NCBI GenBank assembly: GCA_002431945.1
Contig: DJET01000072.1
Location: forward strand, 1-56,642
Direction of reading: 5' to 3'
Length of the DNA: 56,642 nucleotides
DNA from: Ruminococcaceae bacterium UBA5891
Lineage (GTDB): Bacteria; Bacillota; Clostridia; Oscillospirales; Acutalibacteraceae
Shown: positions 44,723 through 54,613 of the stretch, piece by piece
Layout: each line of letters begins with the position of its first letter
Position numbering within the stretch: the first letter of the stretch is position 1
The notes under the pieces: model-generated
The model's input: only the letters and a program-made list of their open reading frames with translations
Told to the model about the DNA's origin: nothing
Database searches by the model: none
Position numbers and translations under genes: made by a program

Positions 44723-47533
44723 ATGAACAATTTTAAAAAAATTACGGCATTTATATTATCCTTGACTTTGGTTTTAATACCGCTCAATGCTGAAAAAACG
44801 AATAATGTAAAGGCAGAAAGCTCATCCGTTATATCCGACGACGAATATTCAGCCTATAAAGCCGGCTTGAATTATCCCAATTCAACCGACGAGCTGGTTT
44901 TGGCTGACGGAGATTATTTGACCGTAGATAAGCAAAACGGCGCGGAATGGAGTTTTGATACAAAAGCTGATTTTAAATATAACATAAAGCTTGTTTTTGC
45001 TCCTACGGACGAGAATACAAACATTTATAAATATTCGCTTTTTATTGATAATTCGCTCCCCTTTAAAAGCTGCGAGGAATTAAAGCTTCGCACATATTGG
45101 GAGGATGACGGAGGAATAAGGACCCTCACGAACGGGGATCAGGTAAATCCGCTTCAAAAATGCATTACCGAATTTACGGAGCAGACGGTTTCCGACCCTG
45201 ACGGCATAGAAAATTCACCCTATGAATTTATGCTGAGCGCCGGTAGGCACACAATTAAAATTGTATCGCTCGGCAAGGCCTTTAAAATTCAAAGGATCAT
45301 ACTTTCACCCGTAGAGGAAATTAAGAAATACAGCGAAGTATCGCAGGAATACAAAAATTATAAAAATTATGACGGTAAGCAAATTGTAATTGAAGCCGAG
45401 AATGCGCTTTATAAAAACGAATATTCACTAACCTCAAAGAGCGACAATTCTACAGCGGGTATTTCGCCGTCAAGTCCTACCAATTCGCTTATAAATTATA
45501 TAGGCGGAACAAATTGGAAGGAGCAGGGCACCGAAATCGTTTGGAATTTGGCAGTAGAGAAGGACGGACTTTATAAATTGGGCTTTGCCTTTAAGCAAAG
45601 CTATGTTACGGACGGCTTGGTTTACAGAAACCTTAAAATCGACGGTAAAACTCCGTTTTATGAGGCGGGGAACATACCTTTTGCTTATTCTTCAAAATGG
45701 CAGTTTAAAGAATTTAAAGATGAAGAAGGCAACGATTATTTAATTTATTTGACCGCGGGCAGCCATAAGCTTTCACTTTCCGTTACCCTTTCCGATACCG
45801 CCGAGGTCTTCAAAAGACTGAGAGAGGTTGTATCTGCCTTAGGCGATCTTTATCTTGATATTGTAATGATCACAGGCGAGGATCCGGATACTAACCGTGA
45901 CTATGAGCTTCATAAGCAGATCCCCGAATTTGAGGAAACTCTGACCGACAGCCTTAAAAAGCTAAACGATCTTTCAAAGGATCTAAACGGGGATATAAAG
46001 GTTAACGGCGAGCTTAACGGCGCGGTTAAAAATATGTCAAGGGTTATACAGAATATGCTTGACAATGTTTATGACGCACATTTGCAGGTTAAAAATTATT
46101 ACACCGCACAGCAGACTCTAAGCACATGGCTGTATGATATTAAGAATATGTCCTTGGCGTTAGATCAGATTATTTTAGCTTCGCCCCAAAAAGAATTTGA
46201 TACGCCGAAGGCGAGCTTTTTAGAAAGACTTAAATTTTTTATTATAAGATACAGCGAATCCTACAGTAAAAATTCGTCAACGGTAACGAGCAGTAAGGAT
46301 AAAAGCTTAGATAACATTAAAATTTGGGTTAATTGGGGAAGAGATCAGGTTAAGGTTTTAAATTCACTTATTCAGGATAGCTTCACTCCGAAGTACGGGA
46401 TCAACGTTACGGTTGAACAGGTAAACGCAACTCTTGTTCAGGGCGTTATTTCCGGTAATTCGCCCGATCTGTACCTGCATATGGCGAGAACAGAGCCTGT
46501 AAACCTTGCTATGCGCGGCGTGCTTTATAATTTAAGAAATTTTGACGATTATGAAAAGGTTTTAGAGGAAAATTTCCAAAAAGGCGCAGATACGCCGTAT
46601 CTTTATAAGGACGGCGCCTATGCCCTTCCGGATACGCAAAACTTTTTTGTAATGTTTTACAGAACGGATATTTTCGATAAACTGAGTCTTAACCCGCCGA
46701 AAACCTGGGAGGATTTCTTATCTGTAACCGGAATTTTACAGCGTAACAAAATGAACGCATATTTGCCGTATACAAAGCTTGGTGCGGCAGGTACCGTAAA
46801 TATAGGAACCGGCGGACTTACAATTTTCCCCACTATGCTTATTCAGCGCGGAGAAAGTCTCTACAACAAGGAGTTTAACGCCACGAATTTGGCAAGTCCG
46901 ATTTCGGTTGAAGCGTTCAAATTCTGGACCGAGTTCTATACGGATTACAGTCTTGATCAGGACGCAAACTTCTTTCAAAAATTCCGTGTAGGAACAATAC
47001 CCATGGGAATTGCAAGCTATACGCAATGCCTGACCTTCAGCGCCGGCGCACCTGAAATTTCGGGTAAATGGAGCATTGCCGAAATACCCGGTATAGCAGA
47101 AGAGGACGGCAGTATCAATAATATCTGTTCGGGAGCGGGCACGGGCGCCTCGATAATGAAATCAAGCAAAAATAAGGACGCGGCTTGGAATTTTCTCAAG
47201 TGGTGGACGTCAAGCGAAACTCAGTATCGATATTCCTCTGATGTTGAAGCAATTTTAGGGGAAACCGGCAGAGTGGGCACTGCAAATAAAAACGCGCTTC
47301 CGCGACTTGTTTGGGAGGATAATGAGATAGAAGTAATTACCTCTCAATGGAGCAAGCTTCGCGAAATTCCCGAAGTGCCCGGAAGCTATTATGTTTCCCG
47401 CTCGATCGACCAAGCCTTTTGGGCAACTAAAAACGGTAATAAATCCGCAAAAGAGTCGATTGTTCATTGGTCGGAAGAAAGTAACAATGAAATCGCACGT
47501 AAGATTAAAGAATACGCAAATAAGGAGCAGTAG
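44723..47533 (+). CDS. Giant extracellular solute-binding protein with two CBM-like N-terminal domains (locus B)
   Basis: A 936-residue paralogue of the 4206-7094 protein with the same plan. It has a signal peptide (about 1-33, no lipobox), a beta-sandwich (about 65-195), a second CBM6/35-like module (about 220-355, opening IVIEAENALYKNEYS) and a helical segment (about 360-525). The family-1 SBP domain (about 530-930) begins IKIWVNWGRDQVKVL. The fixed order and matching YVSRSIDQAFW/YLTRDLDNAFR ends show that the two descend from one duplication. It precedes the permease gene by 3 bp. Lack of a lipid anchor leaves its retention at the cell surface unexplained. Confidence 0.87.
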   Translation: MNNFKKITAFILSLTLVLIPLNAEKTNNVKAESSSVISDDEYSAYKAGLNYPNSTDELVLADGDYLTVDKQNGAEWSFDTKADFKYNIKLVFAPTDENTNIYKYSLFIDNSLPFKSCEELKLRTYWEDDGGIRTLTNGDQVNPLQKCITEFTEQTVSDPDGIENSPYEFMLSAGRHTIKIVSLGKAFKIQRIILSPVEEIKKYSEVSQEYKNYKNYDGKQIVIEAENALYKNEYSLTSKSDNSTAGISPSSPTNSLINYIGGTNWKEQGTEIVWNLAVEKDGLYKLGFAFKQSYVTDGLVYRNLKIDGKTPFYEAGNIPFAYSSKWQFKEFKDEEGNDYLIYLTAGSHKLSLSVTLSDTAEVFKRLREVVSALGDLYLDIVMITGEDPDTNRDYELHKQIPEFEETLTDSLKKLNDLSKDLNGDIKVNGELNGAVKNMSRVIQNMLDNVYDAHLQVKNYYTAQQTLSTWLYDIKNMSLALDQIILASPQKEFDTPKASFLERLKFFIIRYSESYSKNSSTVTSSKDKSLDNIKIWVNWGRDQVKVLNSLIQDSFTPKYGINVTVEQVNATLVQGVISGNSPDLYLHMARTEPVNLAMRGVLYNLRNFDDYEKVLEENFQKGADTPYLYKDGAYALPDTQNFFVMFYRTDIFDKLSLNPPKTWEDFLSVTGILQRNKMNAYLPYTKLGAAGTVNIGTGGLTIFPTMLIQRGESLYNKEFNATNLASPISVEAFKFWTEFYTDYSLDQDANFFQKFRVGTIPMGIASYTQCLTFSAGAPEISGKWSIAEIPGIAEEDGSINNICSGAGTGASIMKSSKNKDAAWNFLKWWTSSETQYRYSSDVEAILGETGRVGTANKNALPRLVWEDNEIEVITSQWSKLREIPEVPGSYYVSRSIDQAFWATKNGNKSAKESIVHWSEESNNEIARKIKEYANKEQ

Positions 47534-47536
47534 AAT

Positions 47537-48439
47537 ATGAAAAACAATAATAAATTTTTTACTGTTCTTAAGGAGCGGTGGCAGATATATTTGCTTATCG
47601 GACCGTTTTTGATTCTTTTTGTACTTATGACGGTTTTACCTATATTGTCCTCTGTTGTATTAAGCTTTTTCAATTATGATATGGTGTCGGCTCTGTCCTT
47701 CATCGGTGCTGAAAACTATTTAAGAATGTTTATACAGGACGATATTTTTTGGACCATTCTTAAAAACACATTTATTTTGGCAATTCTAACGGGACCTACG
47801 GGCTTTTTGCTTTCATTTGTTCTTGCCTGGATGATAAATGAGTTTAATCAGGGGCTCAGGACGCTCCTTTCCTTTATGTTTTATGTGCCGTCGCTTGTAG
47901 GCAACGCGCTTTATGTTTGGACGGTAATTTTTTCAAGCGACAGCTACGGCTATATGAACAGCATTTTGCTTTCTTTGCGATTGATAACGCAGCCTAAGCA
48001 GTGGTTTTCGGATTCGGCTCTGATTGTTCCGATAGTTGTTATGATTCAATTATGGATGAGTATGGGTATATCCTTCCTTTCAAACATTTCGGGACTTCAA
48101 AATATCAATCCCGAACTTTTTGAAGCGGGTGCGGTTGACGGCATCAGAAACCGTTGGCAGGAGCTTTGGTATATAACGCTGCCCGGTATGAGAAATATGC
48201 TTTTTTTCAGTGTGGTTATGCAGATCGCAAGCGCTTTCTCAATCAGCAATATCGTAACAACTCTTGCAGGCTATCCTACGGTAGGATACGCTGCGGATAC
48301 AGTGGTTTCGTACCTTACGGATATAGGCTCCGTCAGGTATGAAATGGGTTATGCCTCTGCGCTTTCGGTAGTGCTGTTTATAGTTATGTTTGCTACAAGG
48401 GGTATTACCGTTAAATTACTTAAAAAGGTGGGTCAGTAA
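47537..48439 (+). CDS. CUT1 sugar ABC transporter permease, MalF/UgpA type (locus B, pair 1)
   Basis: A 300-residue membrane protein with six helices and an EAA loop at about residue 195 (FEAGAVDGIRNRW). The AG-VDGI-NR pattern matches the locus A pair-1 protein and differs from the pair-2 proteins. AAGGAGCAG at the end of the SBP gene serves as ribosome-binding site. It overlaps the next permease by 1 bp (TAATG). It forms the channel for the giant SBP. Confidence 0.93.
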   Translation: MKNNNKFFTVLKERWQIYLLIGPFLILFVLMTVLPILSSVVLSFFNYDMVSALSFIGAENYLRMFIQDDIFWTILKNTFILAILTGPTGFLLSFVLAWMINEFNQGLRTLLSFMFYVPSLVGNALYVWTVIFSSDSYGYMNSILLSLRLITQPKQWFSDSALIVPIVVMIQLWMSMGISFLSNISGLQNINPELFEAGAVDGIRNRWQELWYITLPGMRNMLFFSVVMQIASAFSISNIVTTLAGYPTVGYAADTVVSYLTDIGSVRYEMGYASALSVVLFIVMFATRGITVKLLKKVGQ

Positions 48440-49341
48440 TGAAAAAATTCAAGAAAATGCTGACCGATATGAGAAGAACCGAAAAGGTTCAGGTGCGAAA
48501 GTATACGCGTTCAAAATTCGGAAATTTTCTGTTTTTTGCCTTTCTGTTTTTGTTTGGTGCATTTTCGGTTTTACCGTTAATTTACAGTATCGTTACATCA
48601 TTTAAGCCGCTTGACGAAATACTTGTTTTTCCGCCTACAATGTTCACTGTAAAGCGTCCGACGCTTAATAATTATTTGGCGCTTCCGAATTTGATTTCCG
48701 GACTTAACGTACCCTTTTCAAGGTATCTTACAAACAGCCTTTTTATAAGTCTTGTCGGAACGGTTTTACATGTGCTTGCGGCAACTGCGGCAGCCTTTGT
48801 ATTATCGAAGATCGATTTAAAATTCAAGAAAACGATATTTCTTGTAATTCAAACCTCCCTGCTTTTTAATGCTTATACCCTGAGCATTCCGCGTTACATC
48901 ATATATAACGAGCTACATATAATAGATACCTATTGGGTTTACATTTTGCCGTTTATTCCGTCGTCTATGGGTGTGTTTTTGATGAAGCAGTATATAGACG
49001 GCTATATTCCCGACGCACTTTTAGAGGCGGCAAAAATAGACGGTGCAAGTTATCTCAGAATTTTCTGGCGTATTATTTTCCCGAATGTAAAGCCCTGTGT
49101 TTTAACGCTTGTTTTGTTTGCATTTCAAAGCATTTGGTCAACCGTGCCGACCGGTACAATTTTTAACGAGTCGCTGAAAACCCTGCCCACGGTAATGTCA
49201 ACAATAGCAACCGGCGGAATTTCACGTTCGGGAGCGGCAATGGCGGCTACGGTTATTATGATGATACCGCCGATTTTGGTATACCTCATATCCCAAAGCA
49301 GCGTTAAGCAGAGTATGGGCAGTGCAGGTATTAAGGGGTAA
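48439..49341 (+). CDS. CUT1 sugar ABC transporter permease, MalG/UgpE type (locus B, pair 1)
   Basis: A 300-residue partner permease with a long basic N-terminus (about 35 residues), six helices and an EAA loop at about residue 195 (LEAAKIDGASYL). Its C-terminus ends SAGIKG, close to the SGIKD end of the locus A copy at 8015. That copy's uncertain N-terminus can be judged against this one, which also has a Lys/Arg-rich leader. Confidence 0.93.
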   Translation: MKKFKKMLTDMRRTEKVQVRKYTRSKFGNFLFFAFLFLFGAFSVLPLIYSIVTSFKPLDEILVFPPTMFTVKRPTLNNYLALPNLISGLNVPFSRYLTNSLFISLVGTVLHVLAATAAAFVLSKIDLKFKKTIFLVIQTSLLFNAYTLSIPRYIIYNELHIIDTYWVYILPFIPSSMGVFLMKQYIDGYIPDALLEAAKIDGASYLRIFWRIIFPNVKPCVLTLVLFAFQSIWSTVPTGTIFNESLKTLPTVMSTIATGGISRSGAAMAATVIMMIPPILVYLISQSSVKQSMGSAGIKG

Positions 49342-49345
49342 AGCT

Positions 49346-51463
49346 ATGAATAAAAAAATCAGCCTAATAAGGATTGCAAGCTTTCTCTTTGCGTTTGCCG
49401 TGCTTTTAAGCTTAAACGTATCAGCCGCACCTCAAAGGACCACCTCTGCAAAAACCGAGGAAAAGCCTTTTGAGACCTATACATATTGGCAAGACTTAGG
49501 TGCAAGCGAAAAAACAATGGTATACTGTAAGCCGATGTATAAGGTCAAAACGGTTATCAATGCAAACGTATTAAATATTCCGTCCTTCGGAAGTATCAAC
49601 GATATTACAGCCGATAACGGAAAAATATATATACTTGACAGCACAAATTCAACAGTTTATGTACTTGAAGGCGATTATTCGCTTTATAAAAAAATCGATA
49701 CCGTAACCTATAACGGCGAAAGGCTTTCATTTGACGGCGCAAGCGGTATTTTTGTAAAGAATGAACAGATCTATATAGCCGACACGAAAAACGCAAGAAT
49801 TTTAGCGCTTGATACGAACGGTAACGTTACGGCTTATTTAACCCTGCCGGAATCTAAGCTTATTCCCGATAATTTCAATTACAGTCCTATAAGGGTTGCG
49901 GTTGATTCAAGAGATTATATTTACATTGTAAGCGAAGGCTCGTATTACGGGGCGTTGGTTTATTCGCCTAAAATGGAATTTTTGGGATTTTACGGCGCAA
50001 ATTCCGTTCCGGCGTCTGTCGGTGAAATTTTAACCGAATTTGTTACAAAGCTTTTTTCAACCAATGAAAAAAGAGCGGCTTCCGTAAGAGCGCTGCCCTA
50101 TCAGTTTACGGATTTTGCAATAGGTCCGGGCGATTTCATTTATACGGTAACCTCTACAAACGAAAGCGCCGTTAAAGGCCAGGTAAAAAAGCTTAATCCG
50201 GGCGGTAAGGACGTTCTTAAAAAGAGCGATTATAATTTTGCGGATAATTCCGCAAAGCTTATTAAAAACGAAAATCTGAATTCAATAGACGTTGATTCCG
50301 ACGGATTTTTTTATGCGCTTGACAGCGGTGTTTATAACCGTATCTTTTGGTACGATAAGGAATGCAACCTTATGTGCGTATTCGGCGGAGGCACCAATTC
50401 GCAAACTCAAAAGGGAACGTTTTCAAAGGCGGATACGCTTGCAATAAACGGAACCGATATTGTGGTTTCCGATTCCGTAAACAAAAATATTACGGTATTT
50501 TCAATAACCGATTACGGTAAGGCTGTGCGAAAGGCTCAAACAGCAACCTTAAACGATAATTACAGTGAAACCGCCGAAGAATGGAAAGAGATAATAAAGC
50601 TTGATAAGAATAATCAGCTGGCATACAGAGGACTTGCAAAGGCCTACTATTCCTCAGGCGATTATGATAAGGCGCTTGAATATGCGAAGTTAGGCGCGGA
50701 TAAGGAAACCTATGCCGACGCCTTCAGTAAAGAAAGAACAAGATTTTTTGAAAAGAATTTTACTTTTGTTTTCTTACTGGTAATTTTTATTGCCGCGTTG
50801 GTTGCAGTGCTTATTCATATAAAGCGTAAAAAGAAAATTGTGCTTATTAAAAATGCAAAGCTTAGAAATATGCTCGAATGCATTCCGCATCCGTTTGAAA
50901 GCTTTAGGCTTGTTAAGGAAAAGGGATTAGGCTCTTTGCCCTTGGCGACCGCCGTTTTAGCGGTTTATTATATTATTTCCGCAATAAGCGATAAGGCTTC
51001 GGGCTTTGCCTTCAACCGTTTTGACGCCGAGAGCTATAATTCGTTTTACGTTTTGTTAAAAACGGTTGCGCTGGTTCTGCTCTTTGTGTCGGCAAACTGG
51101 CTCGTATGCGTTTTAATGGGCGGTATAGGTAAATTCAAAGAAATTTACATTGTTACCTGCTACAGCCTGCTGCCGATAGTTTTTGCGCAGATCGTTTATC
51201 TTTTAATGACGCATATACTTTCACCCGATGAATTTGCATTTATTACTATATTTAAAACAGTTTGTATTCTCTATACGTTTTTCATTTTAGCCGTTGGCGT
51301 TATGAAGGTACATAATTATGAATTCGGCAAATTCGTCGGCACAACCGTTGTTACGGTGATAGCGATGATTATAATCGTTTTCCTAATATTTATGGTTTGC
51401 CTGTTGGCTCAGCAGGTTTACGGTTGGATTGCGACAGTGTTTACCGAAATAAGATACCGATAG
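49346..51463 (+). CDS. NHL beta-propeller / TPR / Yip1-domain membrane protein (locus B)
   Basis: A 705-residue paralogue of the 8924-11014 protein. It has a signal peptide (about 1-28), an NHL propeller (about 70-390, with DNGKIYILDSTN and SDGFFYALDSG-like blades), a TPR-like helical pair (about 395-460, LAKAYYSSGDYDKALEYAKLG), a transmembrane helix (about 475-495), a basic stretch and a Yip1-type helical domain (about 515-700). ATG 49346 has AAGGGG 7 nt upstream; an in-frame ATG at 49322 lies inside the permease gene. The same position in both cassettes argues for a direct part in glycan capture or transport rather than chance. Confidence 0.86.
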   Translation: MNKKISLIRIASFLFAFAVLLSLNVSAAPQRTTSAKTEEKPFETYTYWQDLGASEKTMVYCKPMYKVKTVINANVLNIPSFGSINDITADNGKIYILDSTNSTVYVLEGDYSLYKKIDTVTYNGERLSFDGASGIFVKNEQIYIADTKNARILALDTNGNVTAYLTLPESKLIPDNFNYSPIRVAVDSRDYIYIVSEGSYYGALVYSPKMEFLGFYGANSVPASVGEILTEFVTKLFSTNEKRAASVRALPYQFTDFAIGPGDFIYTVTSTNESAVKGQVKKLNPGGKDVLKKSDYNFADNSAKLIKNENLNSIDVDSDGFFYALDSGVYNRIFWYDKECNLMCVFGGGTNSQTQKGTFSKADTLAINGTDIVVSDSVNKNITVFSITDYGKAVRKAQTATLNDNYSETAEEWKEIIKLDKNNQLAYRGLAKAYYSSGDYDKALEYAKLGADKETYADAFSKERTRFFEKNFTFVFLLVIFIAALVAVLIHIKRKKKIVLIKNAKLRNMLECIPHPFESFRLVKEKGLGSLPLATAVLAVYYIISAISDKASGFAFNRFDAESYNSFYVLLKTVALVLLFVSANWLVCVLMGGIGKFKEIYIVTCYSLLPIVFAQIVYLLMTHILSPDEFAFITIFKTVCILYTFFILAVGVMKVHNYEFGKFVGTTVVTVIAMIIIVFLIFMVCLLAQQVYGWIATVFTEIRYR

Positions 51464-51479
51464 AAGGGGAGTAGAGCAA

Positions 51480-53720
51480 TTGAAAAACAGATCATTCAGA
51501 ATATTTGCGCTTTTGTTAGCTCTTATAACCCTTTTAGGCTTAACAGGCTGCGGAAACGATAAATCGCTTGTGACCTTTTTGAATTTCAGCGACCAAAGCT
51601 ATGACTCGGAATATGCAAACGGCAAGGTATGTGAGAATGACAGGTTTGAGCTTAATTGGGACGACTCATTAAAGCGGGTAAGCTTTGTAGATAAGCAGAG
51701 CGGAGCGGTTTGGGGTCAAATACCTGCCGAGGCGCAAAACGGAGCTGTCGAGAACGGCGTTAAAAAGAAAAACCATCCGCAGCTTGAATCTGCTTTGCAG
51801 GTGAACTATCAGGACCCGAAATCCTTTGATGAAATTACGCTGTATTCCTATACCGGGGCCGTTCAAGAGGGCGAAATTTACACCGAAAAGATCGATAACG
51901 GATTAAAGGTTATTTATGAATTTACCGAGTTTGATATAGCTGTGCCGGTTGAGTATACAATAGGCGAAGACTCCTTCGCGGTAACCGTTGATCCAAAGGA
52001 GATTGCAGAGGGGGAGGAGTATAAAGTAACCTCAGTAGCATTAGAACCTTTCCTCTGCGGATTGAAAAACAATTCCGAAAACAGCTTTCTTTTCATTCCC
52101 GACGGCTCAGGCGCAATTGTGGAGCCCGTAGGCGAGCAGGCTGTCGGAAACGTGGGCTCCAAGGAGGTTTACGGCGGTGATTTAGCTTACAGAAAATTCG
52201 GTACGTCTACAACCTCAGAGCAAATCAAAATGCCGATTTTTGCCGCTAAAAAGGGCGACAGTGCAGTGCTTGGGGTCATCTCATCGGGAGCGCCGTCTGC
52301 AAGTATAAATTGGAATATCGGCTCAAACGATATCGGTTATTCAACCGTTTACCCATCATTCCGTATAAGAGGCTTTAAAAATATTGAAAGACCCGAAAAT
52401 TTCATAACCACCACAACGCTCGGTAATTTTAAGGTTTTTGATAAGGGTATTTTAACCACGCCCGTTAAAGCGGAATATTTTGTTTTAAGCGGTGAAAAAG
52501 CAAGCGTTTACGGTATGGCGGAAAAATACCGCGACTATTTAAAGGAAAATTTCGGGCTTGAAAGAACCGAAAATAAAGAGGTTGACGCAAGCTTTAAAAT
52601 CATCGGCGCAACCCTTCAGCCGGATTTTATCTTAGGTATTCCCACAACAAAGCTTTTCCCCCTTACAACGGCGGCGGAAGCGGAAAAAATTGCCGATGAG
52701 CTATCGGAAAAAATCGGCAGTAACATAAATTTAAACCTTTTGGGGTTCGGTCAAAGCGGAGTGGACGCGCAAAAGGTTGCAGGCGGCTTTAAAACGGCAG
52801 GCAAGCTTGGAAATATGGAAAAGCTTTATTCTGCGCTTGATAAAAAAGGTATAAACGCTTTCCTTGATTATGACGTTATAGCCTTTAATAAATCGGGCGG
52901 CGGTTTTTCAAAGAAGGACGCCGCGGTATATTCAAGCGGTATGAGTATAACATATACAAGCTTTGACACCGTAAGCAAGGCTTCAAACGACGACAGATTT
53001 TACCTGCTTTCAAGAAGTAATTTAAGCCGCGCTGTTGAAAAAATAATAAAGGTTTCAGCAAAAAATGGCGTTTCGGGAATTTCATTAAATTCTCTCGGCA
53101 CTACGGTTTATTCCGATTATGCAAATCAGGAAACATATTTGGCAAACAATATGGAAAATGATGTTGCAAAGCTTTTTGCAGGCGTTAAAAAGGGCGGATA
53201 TAAGCTGCTTTCCACCTCGGCAAACAGCTATGCGGCGGTAAATGCAGACTTTGTGAACGACGCTCCGATATATTCCTCGGATAATATCGCGTTCGACTTT
53301 GACGTTCCGTTTTATGAGCTTGTTTTCAAGGGCTATGTGCCGCTGAGCTCGGTATCGATAAATCTCTGTTCTGATAAAGACAATGCGATACTTCGCTGTG
53401 CGGAAAGCGGAATTTCTCCTTCATACACGGTTTACGGCAATTTCCGAAAGGAGCTTGTTACAAACGATAATACGTTTATCTTCGGCTCAAGCTTTGACGG
53501 TATTAAGGAAGATATTTACAGTGCCGTAAATAAAGCTAAGGATTATTTGAAGCTTATCGGCAATGCCGAGATCGTCGGTTATGAAATAATAAATAAGGAC
53601 GTCCGCATTACAAGGTTTGCAGGCGGCGGATACACGGTTGTAAATTACGGCGAGGCTCCTGTTGCTACACAGTACGGCGAGGTTGCGGCAGGGGGCTATA
53701 TATACGGGAGGGAAGGATAA
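51480..53720 (+). CDS. DUF5696-type lipoprotein (locus B)
   Basis: A 746-residue paralogue of the 11028-13262 protein, here a lipoprotein (L-T-G-C, Cys24). The N-terminal beta-rich part (about 45-345) includes PDGSGAIVEPVG, equal to PDGCGALIDFNN in locus A. The barrel-like second half (about 360-680) ends with DVPFYELVFKGYVPLS and SPSYTV, matching the locus A segments. Tyr/Asp-rich TVYSDYANQ at the point where retaining barrels often carry a catalytic Asp could be functional; locus A has SPYSSADG there. TTG 51480 is the start after AGGGGAG. It overlaps the next permease gene by 1 bp. Confidence 0.77.
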   Translation: MKNRSFRIFALLLALITLLGLTGCGNDKSLVTFLNFSDQSYDSEYANGKVCENDRFELNWDDSLKRVSFVDKQSGAVWGQIPAEAQNGAVENGVKKKNHPQLESALQVNYQDPKSFDEITLYSYTGAVQEGEIYTEKIDNGLKVIYEFTEFDIAVPVEYTIGEDSFAVTVDPKEIAEGEEYKVTSVALEPFLCGLKNNSENSFLFIPDGSGAIVEPVGEQAVGNVGSKEVYGGDLAYRKFGTSTTSEQIKMPIFAAKKGDSAVLGVISSGAPSASINWNIGSNDIGYSTVYPSFRIRGFKNIERPENFITTTTLGNFKVFDKGILTTPVKAEYFVLSGEKASVYGMAEKYRDYLKENFGLERTENKEVDASFKIIGATLQPDFILGIPTTKLFPLTTAAEAEKIADELSEKIGSNINLNLLGFGQSGVDAQKVAGGFKTAGKLGNMEKLYSALDKKGINAFLDYDVIAFNKSGGGFSKKDAAVYSSGMSITYTSFDTVSKASNDDRFYLLSRSNLSRAVEKIIKVSAKNGVSGISLNSLGTTVYSDYANQETYLANNMENDVAKLFAGVKKGGYKLLSTSANSYAAVNADFVNDAPIYSSDNIAFDFDVPFYELVFKGYVPLSSVSINLCSDKDNAILRCAESGISPSYTVYGNFRKELVTNDNTFIFGSSFDGIKEDIYSAVNKAKDYLKLIGNAEIVGYEIINKDVRITRFAGGGYTVVNYGEAPVATQYGEVAAGGYIYGREG

Positions 53721-54613
53721 TGAAAAAGCGCAAGGTCAAGGGTCTTGAAACCTTAAAATCCCGTTACGGATATATCTTTCTTGCCCCTTGGATAGTCGGT
53801 ATGCTGATTTTCTTTATCGTGCCGATTGTACAGTCCGCATATTTTTCCTTTGCCGATATAACAATAGGCGACGGCGCCGTAACAAGATTTGTGGGGCTTG
53901 AGAACATCAAGTATTTGCTGTTTAAAGATACAAAGTATGTAAATAATCTTATTGCGGCATTTACGGATATGTTTATTTCGGTTCCGTTTATACTGCTTGT
54001 AAGTCTTATTTTGGCGGTACTGCTGAACAATAAGTTCAGGGGAAGATTATTCTTCCGTTCACTGTTCTTCTTACCTGTAATAATTGCAGGCGGTTCGGTT
54101 TTGGACCTTTATTTAAGCGCGGCGTCCGGAAATGCCACAGAGGTTGCGGTCAATGAATCGGTTTCTTTCGGAATGGTTGATTTTTCGGCAATCTTCTCGG
54201 CGCTGAACCTTCCGGCGGCGGTTGAAACCTATCTTTCGGTAGGGCTTGATAACCTGTTTATGCTGGTTTGGCAAAGCGGAATTCAGATAATTCTGTTTAT
54301 TGCGGGTCTCCAGTCGATTCCCGATCTGCTTTACGAGGTATCCGAGGTTGAGGGAGCGACCAAATGGGAGGAATTTTGGTTTATAACCCTTCCGAGTCTC
54401 GGCAGAACAATGTTTCTTGTAATAGTTTTCACAATCGTTGAAAACATAACAAAAAGCAGCAATAAGGTAATAGAACAGGGCTATAAGTTCTTCAATTCAC
54501 TGGCATTCGGCAGAGGATCGGCGGCACTTTGGCTTTACTTCCTTGTTGTAGGTATAATTGTGGCGCTGATTTTATTTATCTACAATAAGAAGCTTTTAAG
54601 GAGGTGGAGTTAA
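53720..54613 (+). CDS. CUT1 sugar ABC transporter permease, MalF type (locus B, pair 2)
   Basis: A 297-residue membrane protein. Its EAA loop at about residue 203 reads YEVSEVEGATKW, with the same V in place of A as the locus A copy. The overlap TAATG with the DUF5696 gene mirrors the TTGA overlap in locus A, so the DUF5696-permease coupling is conserved. It likely serves the lipoprotein SBP at 35633. Confidence 0.93.
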   Translation: MKKRKVKGLETLKSRYGYIFLAPWIVGMLIFFIVPIVQSAYFSFADITIGDGAVTRFVGLENIKYLLFKDTKYVNNLIAAFTDMFISVPFILLVSLILAVLLNNKFRGRLFFRSLFFLPVIIAGGSVLDLYLSAASGNATEVAVNESVSFGMVDFSAIFSALNLPAAVETYLSVGLDNLFMLVWQSGIQIILFIAGLQSIPDLLYEVSEVEGATKWEEFWFITLPSLGRTMFLVIVFTIVENITKSSNKVIEQGYKFFNSLAFGRGSAALWLYFLVVGIIVALILFIYNKKLLRRWS

